Origin: an uncultured Barnesiella sp.
GTDB taxonomy: Bacteria; Bacteroidota; Bacteroidia; Bacteroidales; Barnesiellaceae
Assembly (NCBI GenBank): GCA_944320995.1
Contig: CALUJQ010000002.1
Coordinates: forward strand, 1 to 64,000
Direction: 5' to 3'
Length of the DNA stretch: 64,000 bases
In this document: piece by piece, positions 53,278-62,369 of the stretch
Numbering within the stretch: position 1 is the stretch's first letter
Layout of the letters: every line of letters starts with the position of its first letter
Position numbers and translations under genes: made by a program
Notes under the pieces: generated by a model
What the model was told of the DNA's origin: nothing
What the model saw: the letters and a program-made list of their open reading frames with translations, nothing else
Database searches by the model: none

Positions 53278-54741
53278 ATGTCTAAATACACCAAAATAGT
53301 AGCTACGATCTCCGATGCGCGTTGCGATGTCGATTTCATCAAACAGTTATATGACTGTGGCATGAACGTGGTTCGTCTCAATTCGGCCCATCTGCAAGAG
53401 GAAGGTTTCCAAAAAATCATCGACAACGTACGCGCCGTCTCCAACAAAATAGCCATCTTGATGGACACCAAAGGCCCCGAAGTACGCACAACCGCTTTGA
53501 CCGACGGGACAAACCTTCAATTTTCGACCGGCGACATCGTCCGTATCACCGGGAAAGAGGATATCTTGACCGGGAACGGATACATCGGGGTTAATTATCC
53601 TCGTTTTGCCGAAGACCTAACCATAGGGAGTCATATCCTTATCGACGATGGAGAACTCGAATTTGTCGTCCGGGAAAAAGAGGGCGATGCCTTGTTGTGC
53701 GAATCGCTCAACAACGGAGAACTGGGAGCTCGCAAAAGCGTAAACGTGCCCGGTGTCCGTATAAACCTCCCCTCCCTGACCGAACGGGATATACGCAACA
53801 TTCATTACGCCATCGAACACGACATCGATTTCATCGCACACTCTTTCGTGCGCAACAAACAAGACGTACTCGACATACAGGCCATTCTCGACGAATCGAG
53901 AAGCCCCATCAAAATCATCGCCAAAATAGAGAATCAAGAAGGGGTGGACAATATCGACGAGATTCTCGAAGCGGCTTACGGCGTAATGGTTGCCCGCGGC
54001 GACTTGGGAATAGAGGTCCCGCAAGAGAAAATCCCCGGCATACAGGCCCGCCTCATCAAGAAATGCATACAAGCCAAGAAACCGGTCATCGTAGCCACCC
54101 AGATGCTCCATTCGATGATCAAAAACCCTCGTCCCACAAGAGCCGAAGTCACCGACATCGCCAATGCGATTTATCAACATACCGACGCCCTCATGCTTAG
54201 CGGCGAGACTGCTTATGGCAAATATCCTGTCGAAGCCGTAGCCACTATGGCCCGTATAGCCGAAGAGGCAGAGAACAACAAACTCACTGAGAGCAATATA
54301 CGAGTCATCTCTCCCGATGAACCCGATGTCACTTCGTTCCTTGCCAAACAAGCGGTAAAGACATTCAACAAACTCGGCACAAAAGCCATCATTACCGACA
54401 GCTATACCGGTCGCACCGCCCGCTACGTGGCGGCATACCGTGGTCGCTACCCGGTACTGGCTATCTGCTATTACGAACGTACCATACGGTTACTCGCGCT
54501 CTCTTACGGCGTTTTCCCGTTGTACCAAGAGCGCACACGGACCTCCCGCGAATATCTCTTCAACGGCTTGAACCACCTTATGGAGCAGCACCTCATCGGT
54601 CGAAACGACCTGATAGCCTATTTGGGCGGAGGATTCGGAGAAGGGAAAGGAACCACATTCCTCGAAATAAACAGCATTGGCGAGGTTCTCGATAACTTTA
54701 AATCCTATACACTTCCAAACATAGAGGATTCCGAAGCATGA
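53278..54741 (+). CDS. pyk: Pyruvate kinase
   Basis: This protein makes ATP and pyruvate from phosphoenolpyruvate in glycolysis. The 487-residue protein shows KIVATISDAR, VVRLNSAH, MDTKGPEVRT, the catalytic lysine region IIAKIENQEG, MVARGDLGIEVP and ATQMLHSMIKNPRPTRAEVTD, LSGETAYGKYP, and a C-terminal domain with TDSYTGRTARYVAAYRG. The conserved N-terminal block starts at ATG 53278; a longer frame overlaps aroQ and lacks family sequence. The stop overlaps the next start by 4 bases. Confidence 0.96.
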   Translation: MSKYTKIVATISDARCDVDFIKQLYDCGMNVVRLNSAHLQEEGFQKIIDNVRAVSNKIAILMDTKGPEVRTTALTDGTNLQFSTGDIVRITGKEDILTGNGYIGVNYPRFAEDLTIGSHILIDDGELEFVVREKEGDALLCESLNNGELGARKSVNVPGVRINLPSLTERDIRNIHYAIEHDIDFIAHSFVRNKQDVLDIQAILDESRSPIKIIAKIENQEGVDNIDEILEAAYGVMVARGDLGIEVPQEKIPGIQARLIKKCIQAKKPVIVATQMLHSMIKNPRPTRAEVTDIANAIYQHTDALMLSGETAYGKYPVEAVATMARIAEEAENNKLTESNIRVISPDEPDVTSFLAKQAVKTFNKLGTKAIITDSYTGRTARYVAAYRGRYPVLAICYYERTIRLLALSYGVFPLYQERTRTSREYLFNGLNHLMEQHLIGRNDLIAYLGGGFGEGKGTTFLEINSIGEVLDNFKSYTLPNIEDSEA

Positions 54742-55373
54742 CATTCGAACTGGAAGAGTACATATTAGGCCACATCGACCCCGAGGACGAACTCCTTGCC
54801 GCGCTCGACAGGGATACCCACTTGTATCACCTGCGTCCACGCATGGTATCGGGGCATCTGCAAGGACGGATTCTCAAAATGTTCTGCCGCATGATTCGTC
54901 CCCGCCGCATCTTGGAGTTGGGGACTTTCACCGGATACTCGGCTCTCTGCATGGCCGAAGGATTAATCGATGGAGGAGAAGTCCACACCATAGAAATCGA
55001 CGACGAAATCGAAGATTTTACCCGCGACCATCTCGCCCGTTCTCCTTTTCAAGATCGTATCAAGCTCTTCATCGGCGATGCCTTGGAGATTGTTCCCTCG
55101 TTGACCGACGAATATGACCTCGTTTTCATCGACGCCAACAAACGGGATTATCTTAAATATTACGAACTGGTGTTGCCCAAAGTGCGTCCCGAAGGATTTA
55201 TTCTCGCCGACAACACTTTATGGGACGGGAAAGTCGTCACCGACCCGCACAGCCGCGACGCCCAAACCATAGGGATCGAACGATTTAACGACTTCATCGC
55301 TACCGATACTCGCGTAGAAAAGGTTATACTCCCCCTGCGCGACGGGCTCACGATTCTGTGGAAAAAGCCGTAA
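54738..55373 (+). CDS. SAM-dependent O-methyltransferase
   Basis: The 211-residue protein belongs to the catechol/caffeoyl-CoA O-methyltransferase-like family: ILELGTFTGYSALCMAEGL (SAM motif I, about 57-75), VHTIEIDDE (strand 2), DLVFIDANKRDYLKYYELVLPKVRPEGFILADNTLWDGKV (metal/substrate region). The natural substrate is unknown in Bacteroidota. It overlaps pyk by ATGA and is likely co-translated. Confidence 0.9.
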   Translation: MTFELEEYILGHIDPEDELLAALDRDTHLYHLRPRMVSGHLQGRILKMFCRMIRPRRILELGTFTGYSALCMAEGLIDGGEVHTIEIDDEIEDFTRDHLARSPFQDRIKLFIGDALEIVPSLTDEYDLVFIDANKRDYLKYYELVLPKVRPEGFILADNTLWDGKVVTDPHSRDAQTIGIERFNDFIATDTRVEKVILPLRDGLTILWKKP

Positions 55374-55423
55374 CACCAAAACACATTCGACACCAAACTT
55401 TGTTATAACTAAAAAACAACGAT

Positions 55424-55759
55424 ATGGAAACAACCCGACAAAACAAAATAAGCCGCCTGCTGCAAAAAGAGTTGAGCGATATATTTTTGGCCGAGACCCG
55501 CAAGACTCACGGGATCATCATCTCGGTGAGCGTCGTGCGAGTAAGCCCCGACCTGAGTGTTGCCAAAGCCTACCTGAGTATCTTCCCCCCCGAAAAAAGC
55601 ACCGAAATGATCGAGAATATAAATGCCAACACCAAAACGATCCGGTATGAATTGTCGCAACGGGTACGCTATCAACTGCGCAAAACGCCCGAACTCTTGT
55701 TCTTCCTCGACGACTCGCTCGACTACATCGAGAACATCGACTCCCTACTGAAAAAATAA
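55424..55759 (+). CDS. rbfA: 30S ribosome-binding factor A
   Basis: RbfA assists 16S rRNA 5'-end maturation and cold adaptation. The 111-residue protein has the single KH-like domain typical of the family: NKISRLLQKELSDIF, then SVSVVRVSPDLSVAKAYLSIF and LRKTPELLFFLDDSLDYIENID. It sits between the O-methyltransferase and a permease gene 9 bp downstream. Confidence 0.95.
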   Translation: METTRQNKISRLLQKELSDIFLAETRKTHGIIISVSVVRVSPDLSVAKAYLSIFPPEKSTEMIENINANTKTIRYELSQRVRYQLRKTPELLFFLDDSLDYIENIDSLLKK

Positions 55760-55768
55760 ACCACACAC

Positions 55769-57010
55769 ATGAGCCGGCTCTCCCGAAAAATCGCGTGGCG
55801 ATACCTTTTTTCCAAAAAATCGCACAGCGCCATCAATGCCATATCGATCGTATCGGTATGCGGGGTGGCCATTACCACGCTGGCTCTTGTCTGCACCCTA
55901 TCGGTCTATAACGGATTTACACAACTTATCGGGTCGCTCTACTCACAAATCGACCCTCAAATAAAAATCACTCCGATACAAGGGAAAACCCTCGACACCG
56001 AGGAGAACGCAATCAAACAAATTGCCGAATGGCCCGAAGTGAGGGCCTTCTCGCCGGTTATCGAGGAGAACGCCCTCTGTATCTACAAGGAACGACAACG
56101 CCCCGTATTGGTGAAAGGGGTTCTCGATAATTACACCCAGCTTTCCCACATACAGGACATCATCACCAGCGGCACATTCCTGCTCAACGACGGCCGAATC
56201 GACTACGTGACATTGGGAATAGGTATCGCCAGCCAACTCGGCGTGGTAGCCAATTCGCCCTATCCCGTCGAACTTTACGCCCCCAACCGACTGGGGAAAG
56301 TCAATTTGGCCAACCCCTCGCAATCGTTCAATGGCCGGCGTATATTCGTGGCTTCGACCTTCTGTTCCAACCAAGCCGTTTACGACGATCAAATCGTCAT
56401 TGTCCCACTATCCGTCGCCCGCGAAATGTTCAGTTACACCAACGAGGCCACTGCCTTAGAATTGCGACTTGTCCCTTCGGCCGATGAATACAAAGTAGCC
56501 CAAAAACTGAAAGAGCACCTCGGCGACGACTACCGTGTAGCCACCCATATCGAGCAAAACGAATGGTACAAATGGGTACAAATAGAGAAGTGGATCACCT
56601 TCCTCATTCTCTCCTTTATCCTCATGATTGCAACATTCAATGTCATCGGGGCACTCTCGATGCTCATCATCGATAAGAAACGCGACATCGATACCCTGCA
56701 AAATTTAGGTGCCGATGATCGTCTCATCTCCAAAATCTTTCTCACCGAAGGGTGGCTCATCTCGGCCATCGGAGCCGGTTCGGGACTCATCTTGGGCGTT
56801 ATCCTCTGCTACCTGCAACAAGAGTACGGCTTGTTGAAACTAGGTAGTTCCGAAGGTGTATTCATTACCGACGCCTATCCCGTAAGGCTCGAGCTCTTCG
56901 ACACGGTTGTCGTGACTCTCGTCGTTCTCCTCATGGGATTCGTCACCGCTTGGTATCCCGCCAAATTCCTGCGGAAACGGCTGCTTGCCGCCAAAACGAA
57001 CCGAGAATAA
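55769..57010 (+). CDS. FtsX-like (LolC/E-type) ABC transporter permease
   Basis: The 413-residue protein has an N-terminal amphipathic start plus transmembrane helix (about 22-45), a large periplasmic domain (about 46-265, MacB-like core) and three C-terminal helices (about 270-300, 320-350, 375-398) of the FtsX family. The start AWRYLFSKKSHSAINAISIVSVCGVAI resembles lipoprotein-releasing LolC/LolE permeases. No ATPase gene is adjacent, so the LolD-type partner must be elsewhere. It ends the aroQ-rbfA gene run. Confidence 0.88.
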   Translation: MSRLSRKIAWRYLFSKKSHSAINAISIVSVCGVAITTLALVCTLSVYNGFTQLIGSLYSQIDPQIKITPIQGKTLDTEENAIKQIAEWPEVRAFSPVIEENALCIYKERQRPVLVKGVLDNYTQLSHIQDIITSGTFLLNDGRIDYVTLGIGIASQLGVVANSPYPVELYAPNRLGKVNLANPSQSFNGRRIFVASTFCSNQAVYDDQIVIVPLSVAREMFSYTNEATALELRLVPSADEYKVAQKLKEHLGDDYRVATHIEQNEWYKWVQIEKWITFLILSFILMIATFNVIGALSMLIIDKKRDIDTLQNLGADDRLISKIFLTEGWLISAIGAGSGLILGVILCYLQQEYGLLKLGSSEGVFITDAYPVRLELFDTVVVTLVVLLMGFVTAWYPAKFLRKRLLAAKTNRE

Positions 57011-57115
57011 ATCCTCTTTTTTGCCGTAAAACGGCAATTGGCGTCTCGGCCACCTTACACACCAGTTTGCCTCGAAAGAAATCCATACCGGCATCGCGGG
57101 TGTCGGCACGCCTTG

Positions 57116-57132
57116 GGCGTATTGAATACGCC
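57116..57132. repeat. 17-base near-perfect palindrome
   Basis: GGCGTATT-G-AATACGCC is an 8-bp inverted repeat around one base. It may be an operator-like site or part of a repeated element. Confidence 0.5.
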
Positions 57133-57318
57133 ATACCGCTACCTCCCCAATAATACCCACATTGCGAAACAACCTGTGAACCGCCCCCCATTTGGGAATA
57201 CACCTCATAATGTATTGAAAAGCAAAATGCTACACATATATTATCTTTCGTATCCCCTCATAAACAATTTTACTACTATTGCGAACATTTATACCAGTAG
57301 CCTTCGATTAGAAAAAAA

Positions 57319-57326
57319 TAAATTTG
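57319..57326 (+). promoter_or_regulatory. -7 box of the beta-helix gene
   Basis: TAAATTTG predicts transcription from about 57333, 35 nt before the ATG at 57368. Confidence 0.5.
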
Positions 57327-57367
57327 CAATAAGAACAATTTTATTTTTTTACTAAAATTTTATTGCC

Positions 57368-58732
57368 ATGAAAAAATTGACTTTTTTGTTAGCAAGTGTC
57401 AGCATCGCAAGTGCGCTAAATGCAACCGTATTCTATGTCAGCCCGGGAGGTAGCGGCGACAAAACAGGGGCCAACTGGGAAAATGCTTTCGACCTTACGA
57501 CCGAAAACCTGAAAAGTGGTGAAAACGGAGACGAGTTTTGGGTGAAAGCAGGTACGTACCAGACCAATATCAACTATACCGATCGAAAACTTTATGGCGG
57601 GTTTGCGGGAACAGAGACCGAACTTAACCAACGTGATTGGGCAAAAAATCCAACAATCCTGCAAGGAGTAGAAGAGGCAACGGCTCCTCTTGCCGTCCTT
57701 AATTTATTGGCTACATTAGACGGTTTTGTCATACAAGACAACCTGTTTGCATCAACAACCTCTTTAAATGGAGCCGGCGTGCAAATGCTGGCCAAAACCG
57801 TATTGAGGAACTGTATCGTCCGCAACAACCAGACAATAGGCCCCAACAACAACAATGTAGGCGGCGGCATATTCATTACCGGATTGGAAACAGACGGCAT
57901 TTATCCGCTTATTGAAAATTGCTTGATTACCAACAACTCTACGCCCAATAATGGAGGCGGTATTCAAATAGGCGTAAACGCAACTCTCCATATCGTCAAT
58001 TCGACCGTTGCCAACAACATGATCACAAAAGCGACCAATGAAGTGGGGAGCGGCTTCGGCTGTGGCATAGGATTGGCTCCTAACACAAAACTAATTGCCG
58101 AAAACTGCATTGTTTACAATAATCAGAAACCAGACGGTACTGCTCTGAGTTTCGGACCCAATCACAACGCCGTCAATCACACGACTGCGATTGTTCGTAA
58201 CTGTGCATTTGATGCGGTCAACGAAGGGGACGGGACAAAAAATGGCATTGTATTCGCCGAAAAGACAGCTTGTATAGAAAATCTGGACGCCAATAACACC
58301 CCGGGATTTAAGCAACCCGTTTCCTTTGCAGGAGTCATGTCTCCCGCGGCCGAATCATATGCCGAATTTGCTACGGCAGATTACAGCCTGTTATCGACTT
58401 CTGTATGTATAGACCAAGGGAACAGCGAATATTCGGCCACAGAACTCGACTTGGCAGGGAAAGCCCGTGAAGTCAATGGCGCAGTGGATATGGGTGCTTA
58501 CGAATATTACGAGCAATCAACAGGTGTAAACACACTCCAAACATCATTCAATTGTTATGTAAACAATGGATACCTCGTATTCAATGGCGTAAACGCAGGT
58601 AGCACCGTTCAGGTATATAACACCTTGGGTAAAGAGATTCTCTCGATGCATGCCGGCGATGTTATACAACTTCCCTCTCGCGGATTATACATTGTAAAAA
58701 TCGGGAAGCATGCGCAAAAGGTTATTTATTAA
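57368..58732 (+). CDS. T9SS-sorted parallel beta-helix protein
   Basis: The 454-residue protein has a signal peptide (1-19, ending LNA) and a right-handed beta-helix of the pectate-lyase-like kind. It starts with FYVSPGGSGDKTGANWENAFDL, carries Asn-rich rungs such as NNQTIGPNNNNVGGGIFITG and NNSTPNNGGGIQIG, and has the AVDMGAYEYY segment typical of choice-of-anchor Q proteins. A short T9SS-type C-terminal domain (about 385-454, VQVYNTLGKEI, GLYIVKIGKHAQKVIY) ends it. No catalytic acid pair typical of lyases is obvious. Almost the whole protein is repeated in the next gene. Confidence 0.82.
   Translation: MKKLTFLLASVSIASALNATVFYVSPGGSGDKTGANWENAFDLTTENLKSGENGDEFWVKAGTYQTNINYTDRKLYGGFAGTETELNQRDWAKNPTILQGVEEATAPLAVLNLLATLDGFVIQDNLFASTTSLNGAGVQMLAKTVLRNCIVRNNQTIGPNNNNVGGGIFITGLETDGIYPLIENCLITNNSTPNNGGGIQIGVNATLHIVNSTVANNMITKATNEVGSGFGCGIGLAPNTKLIAENCIVYNNQKPDGTALSFGPNHNAVNHTTAIVRNCAFDAVNEGDGTKNGIVFAEKTACIENLDANNTPGFKQPVSFAGVMSPAAESYAEFATADYSLLSTSVCIDQGNSEYSATELDLAGKAREVNGAVDMGAYEYYEQSTGVNTLQTSFNCYVNNGYLVFNGVNAGSTVQVYNTLGKEILSMHAGDVIQLPSRGLYIVKIGKHAQKVIY
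57425..58732 (+). repeat. Tandem module copy 1 (beta-helix plus T9SS tail)
   Basis: This segment encodes residues about 20-454 of the beta-helix protein. It is aligned throughout by the second half of the next gene (60225-61550), down to shared phrases such as DEFWVK, QRDW, NPTI-QGVEEA-APLAV, NNNNVGGG and NEQ/NEVGSGFGCG. Confidence 0.85.
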
Positions 58733-58775
58733 CAGGGAGAAAATCCAAAACCCAAAATCATCTGTTTAGGATTCC

Positions 58776-58783
58776 TACTTTTG
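58776..58783 (+). promoter_or_regulatory. -7 box of the esterase/beta-helix gene
   Basis: TACTTTTG predicts a start near 58790, 31 nt before the ATG, so this gene can be transcribed separately from the gene upstream. Confidence 0.5.
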
Positions 58784-58820
58784 CAATTTTGGGAACAAAC
58801 AATTAAAAGCCAAAATCAAA

Positions 58821-61550
58821 ATGAAAAAACTGCTGATATTCGTTTTTGTATTGTTCCCCTTCATAATTGTAACAGCTCAAATACAAATGCCATCATTATT
58901 TAATGATGGCATGGTATTACAATGCGGGCAAGAAAACAAATTGTGGGGAACAACAGAAGCCGGACAAACACTCACATTATCGTTCAATGGACAAATACAA
59001 AGCACGATAGCAGACTCGAACGGAAATTTTTCCTTCTCGTTAAGTGGGCTAAGTGTTTCCAATAATCCGCAAACATTGACCATTACTGCCGGTATTCATA
59101 CAAAAGAAATACACGACGTACTGGTAGGGAATGTGTTCTTGCTATGTGGCCAGTCCAACATGGCTTGGAGACTCAATCAACTCGATGCTGATATAATGGC
59201 CGACGCTTTGGCCGACGCCGATTATCCGAACATACGTTATTATACCGTAGCAAAAAATTATGAAATCAATAAAATATGGGGTAATGACAACTTAGGCGAT
59301 ACTCCATGGGTAAAGACTTCGGTACAAACTGCCCCTGCATATTCCGCTTTGGGCTTCTATTTCGGGAGGAAATTGTATAAGGACAAGCAGATACCCATAG
59401 GTCTCATCGATTGTAGCCAAGGATCTTCCAATGCCGATGCATGGATTTCACAAACGTACATCGATTCGCATCCCGAGTTGAAGCCTTATCTTGCAACCCC
59501 GGCTCAAAACACAAACGAACAATATTTCAAAACCCCCGGTATATTGTATGAGAAAATGTTGAGCCGGGTATTGCCCTATACGGTGTGCAGTGTGTTGTGG
59601 TATCAGGGAGAGGCCAATGCGGCCACCTATCAAAAATATCCCAAAGTGTTACCTGCGGTAATCGACTGTTTCCGCCAATCGTATGATAATAACGAATTAC
59701 CTTTTGTCATCATCCAGTTATCCGCCTACGAAAATACAAACTTTTGGCCCTACATTAGAGAGATCCAAGATTCGGTTGCTTCTGTAACACCTCATGCTGC
59801 TATGGTTTCGACCATCGACGTAGGCGACGCGACCCGCATTCACCCCCAACAAAAAGAGCCGGTAGGCGAACGGTGTGTCCTCGCCATACGGAATCTCGTA
59901 TTCGGAGAAGATGTGAATTATTCCGGACCTTCATTTAAATCCCTTCGTATAGAGGGAAATAAGGCTATTATTACTTTCAACCACGCCGAAGGATTGTTTA
60001 CAAAAGACAATATCCTTGCAGAATTGGAAATATGCGACAATAGCTATATCTACCGGCCTGTAACAAACGCAGGAATAACAGGGAACGAACTAACCGTGTG
60101 GAACAGCGCAATCAATGATCCTGTGGCAGTACGCTATGCGTGGAGCAATTTCCCGACTCCCAACCTATACAACAACGACAGATTACCAGCCAATCCCTTC
60201 CGCACAAGTAAAAAAGAGAATTCATCGGTTACAATATATCATATAATCCCCGGAGGAAGCGGCTTAAAAACCGGTTACGACTGGGACAATGCCCTTGATT
60301 TGACATCTGAGGCTATGAAATTTGGGAAAAACAGTGATGAATTTTGGGTGAAAGGAAGTATCTATCAAACAAATATCGATTGCAATAATCGGGCTGTTTA
60401 CGGAGGTTTCAACGGTACAGAAACAGAAAGGGATCAACGCGATTGGGAGAAAAACCCAACTATTATCCAAGGAGTGGAAGAGGCGCAAGCACCATTGGCT
60501 GTGGTACAATCTTCGGGAATATTAGATGGCTTTATCTTGCAAGACAATCAATTTGCGGTTACAACGGCCAAAAACGGGGCAGGAATACAACTCGGGGCAA
60601 AAGGGACAATACGCAATTGCATTATCCGGAACAATCGCACCATTGGAACAAACAACAACAATGTAGGGGGAGGTGTCTTCGTAGTTGGCGTGAAAACCGA
60701 CGGCATTTACCCAACTATTGAAAATAGTCTAATTACTAATAATGCGGCTCCCAACAATGGAGGAGGAATACAGATTGGAGCAGGGGCAGCACTTCGCATC
60801 GTTAATTCAACAATTGCAGATAACCTCATTTCCAAAATGCCAAATGAACAAGGCAGCGGATTTGGTTGTGGCGTGGGATTAGCGCCCAACACAAACATGA
60901 TTGCAGAAAATTGTATCTTCTATAACAACAGGAAACCCGACGGCTCCGTGCATGCATTCGGGACCAATAAAGGAGGTGCCAATCCTCCCAAAGAGGTCAT
61001 ACTTCGTCATTGTGCCTACGACGTTATCGGTATGGGTAGCGGCACAAATGAGACACTTACGTTTGACGAGACAACCGCTTGCATAGAAAACATATCGGCG
61101 GTCAACACGCCAATGTTCAAACAAGAAACCTCGTTTGCCGGCACAACTCCCGCCGATTCCGAAACATATACAGAATTCACCACAGCCAATTATAGTTTAC
61201 TCCCTGCGTCTCCGTGCATAGATGCAGGACACAACAGTTATACCACGATGACAAAAGATTTATCGGGGAATACCCGTATCTTAGGGAAATCGATCGACAT
61301 CGGAGCTTATGAGTATAACCCCGGTTCTTCCAACGTAAAACAAGTCGATTCGAATATTCATTATTACATGGATCAAGACCGCTTGATCATAGATGGCTTG
61401 AATCCCGGCTGGCTTATTTCGATTTATGATTTAACAGGCAATACCGTTTACTCCTCTGTTGCAACAGAAAGATGCGTATCTGCCATGCTTCCCGCACATG
61501 GGTTGTATATCGTAAAGGTGGAAGATCACGCACAGAAAATTCTGTACTGA
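58821..61550 (+). CDS. Sialate O-acetylesterase fused to beta-helix and T9SS sorting domain
   Basis: The 909-residue protein has a signal peptide (to VTA, about 19) and an N-terminal Ig-like plus SGNH/SASA esterase part (about 25-460). Esterase motifs are LLCGQSNMAW (nucleophile Ser112), VLWYQGEANA and DATRIHPQQKEP (catalytic His). From about residue 469 a beta-helix domain (YHIIPGGSGLKTGYDWDNALDL onward) repeats the upstream gene, ending in the T9SS-type tail (GLYIVKVEDHAQKILY). The family removes O-acetyl groups from sialic acids or other sugars. The fusion could tether the esterase to a ligand or cell surface. Confidence 0.85.
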   Translation: MKKLLIFVFVLFPFIIVTAQIQMPSLFNDGMVLQCGQENKLWGTTEAGQTLTLSFNGQIQSTIADSNGNFSFSLSGLSVSNNPQTLTITAGIHTKEIHDVLVGNVFLLCGQSNMAWRLNQLDADIMADALADADYPNIRYYTVAKNYEINKIWGNDNLGDTPWVKTSVQTAPAYSALGFYFGRKLYKDKQIPIGLIDCSQGSSNADAWISQTYIDSHPELKPYLATPAQNTNEQYFKTPGILYEKMLSRVLPYTVCSVLWYQGEANAATYQKYPKVLPAVIDCFRQSYDNNELPFVIIQLSAYENTNFWPYIREIQDSVASVTPHAAMVSTIDVGDATRIHPQQKEPVGERCVLAIRNLVFGEDVNYSGPSFKSLRIEGNKAIITFNHAEGLFTKDNILAELEICDNSYIYRPVTNAGITGNELTVWNSAINDPVAVRYAWSNFPTPNLYNNDRLPANPFRTSKKENSSVTIYHIIPGGSGLKTGYDWDNALDLTSEAMKFGKNSDEFWVKGSIYQTNIDCNNRAVYGGFNGTETERDQRDWEKNPTIIQGVEEAQAPLAVVQSSGILDGFILQDNQFAVTTAKNGAGIQLGAKGTIRNCIIRNNRTIGTNNNNVGGGVFVVGVKTDGIYPTIENSLITNNAAPNNGGGIQIGAGAALRIVNSTIADNLISKMPNEQGSGFGCGVGLAPNTNMIAENCIFYNNRKPDGSVHAFGTNKGGANPPKEVILRHCAYDVIGMGSGTNETLTFDETTACIENISAVNTPMFKQETSFAGTTPADSETYTEFTTANYSLLPASPCIDAGHNSYTTMTKDLSGNTRILGKSIDIGAYEYNPGSSNVKQVDSNIHYYMDQDRLIIDGLNPGWLISIYDLTGNTVYSSVATERCVSAMLPAHGLYIVKVEDHAQKILY
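60225..61550 (+). repeat. Tandem module copy 2, fused to the esterase
   Basis: This segment encodes residues about 469-909. It is a diverged copy of 57425-58732 in the same order with few gaps, indicating an ancient tandem duplication followed by, or combined with, a domain fusion. Confidence 0.85.
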
Positions 61551-61569
61551 CCAATCATTATTTATATTT

Positions 61570-61613
61570 ATAGGGATAGGGATTTAATGGTTAAATCCCT
61601 ATCCCTATTTTTT
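61570..61613 (+). terminator. Strong terminator after the esterase gene
   Basis: A perfect 18-bp stem (61570-61587 with 61591-61608) with loop TGG is followed by TTTTT. It lies 19 bp past the stop codon. Confidence 0.92.
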
Positions 61614-61726
61614 AAGAATCTTCGATACCTTCTCTTACCTTCCTAAACAACAGAGTATCGTAATATACTCCCCTTTACGGCACGACAGGTATGTGCGACT
61701 GTTCATCGCCATCGGGCCGAGATAGA

Positions 61727-62122
61727 TCACTTCATCTCACGAGCGATAGCCTCGGCGACAGCTTGCATTTCGGCGGCGTCGAACGACAGTTTTTCACGGA
61801 AAAAGTTCATATCGGCCTCCCGGTTGATAGGCACCAAATGAATGTGTGTGTGCGGCACTTCGAGCCCCATCACAGCGACACCCACCCGTTTACAGGGGAC
61901 GGCCTTCTCGATAGCCCGGGCCACCCGTTTGGCAAAACGGGTAAGACCGTCGTAAGTCTCGTCGTCCAAATCGAAAATATAATCCACCTCTTTCTTGGGA
62001 ATCACCAAAGTATGTCCTTTGGCTACGGGATTTATGTCGAGGAAGGCAAAATAATTTTCATCCTCGGCTACTTTGTAGCACGGAATTTCACCGGCCACGA
62101 TACGACTAAAAATGGTTGCCAT
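61727..62122 (-). CDS. HIT-family nucleotide-binding protein
   Basis: The 131-residue protein begins MATIFSRIVAGEIPCYKVAED and carries the histidine triad HTHIHLVP (His91, His93, His95). It belongs to the HINT-like branch that hydrolyses nucleoside phosphoramidates or AMP-linked compounds in the cytosol. It is transcribed alone from a good promoter at 62146-62177. It converges on the T9SS esterase gene. Confidence 0.93.
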   Translation of the reverse strand: MATIFSRIVAGEIPCYKVAEDENYFAFLDINPVAKGHTLVIPKKEVDYIFDLDDETYDGLTRFAKRVARAIEKAVPCKRVGVAVMGLEVPHTHIHLVPINREADMNFFREKLSFDAAEMQAVAEAIAREMK

Positions 62123-62145
62123 GATTTCTTATATTTTAAGTTACA

Positions 62146-62177
62146 CAAAAATAGCGAAAGGCGAGTGCAGAGACAAA
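62146..62177 (-). promoter_or_regulatory. Promoter of the HIT gene
   Basis: On the minus strand TTTG (62177-62174) and TATTTTTG (62153-62146) are 20 bp apart. The leader would be about 17 nt. Confidence 0.65.
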
Positions 62178-62268
62178 TGGAAATACAGTTTCCAATTTTT
62201 TCTCTGCCGAACCGAATCCTATTTTATCCAAAGATAGTAAAATCATTTGAACAGTCATTCATACCGCA

Positions 62269-62321
62269 CAAAAAAAGCGTTCCCCCTTTCCGTAGACTAT
62301 AGGAGAGGAAAGGAGGAACGC
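62269..62321 (-). terminator. Second terminator downstream of greA
   Basis: Bases 62277-62291 pair with 62307-62321 (15 bp, one mismatch, 15-nt loop). The minus strand then reads seven U residues (62276 down). It follows another terminator 6 bp upstream. Confidence 0.8.
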
Positions 62322-62326
62322 CAATA

Positions 62327-62362
62327 ACAAAAAAGCCGATATGCAAAATTGCACACCGGCTT
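62327..62362 (-). terminator. Terminator of greA
   Basis: AAGCCG (62333-62338) pairs with CGGCTT (62357-62362), with further inner pairing GTGCAA/TGCATA. A U-run follows on the minus strand. It lies 8 bp past the greA stop. Confidence 0.8.
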
Positions 62363-62369
62363 ATATGGG

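Larger units (their letters stand above)
57011..57367. other. 357-bp intergenic region with palindromes, no clear gene
   Basis: The stretch contains TTGCCGT-AAA-ACGGCAA (57021-57037), a 17-base palindrome at 57116-57132 and an AT-rich 3' third with the promoter box of the next gene (57319-57326). A minus-strand frame (56943-57203) runs through it and into the permease gene. Its peptide is Gly/Arg-rich without a recognised domain, so I do not call it a gene. Confidence 0.6.

Noticed and set aside
57021..57037. Hairpin TTGCCGT-AAA-ACGGCAA as terminator of the permease gene
   Set aside because: The T-run precedes the hairpin on the plus strand, the wrong side for termination of that gene; on the minus strand it is followed by A residues.
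57800..60800. Asn/Gly-rich repeated DNA as a CRISPR-like or satellite array
   Set aside because: The repetition is coding: rungs of two beta-helix domains without regular spacer structure.
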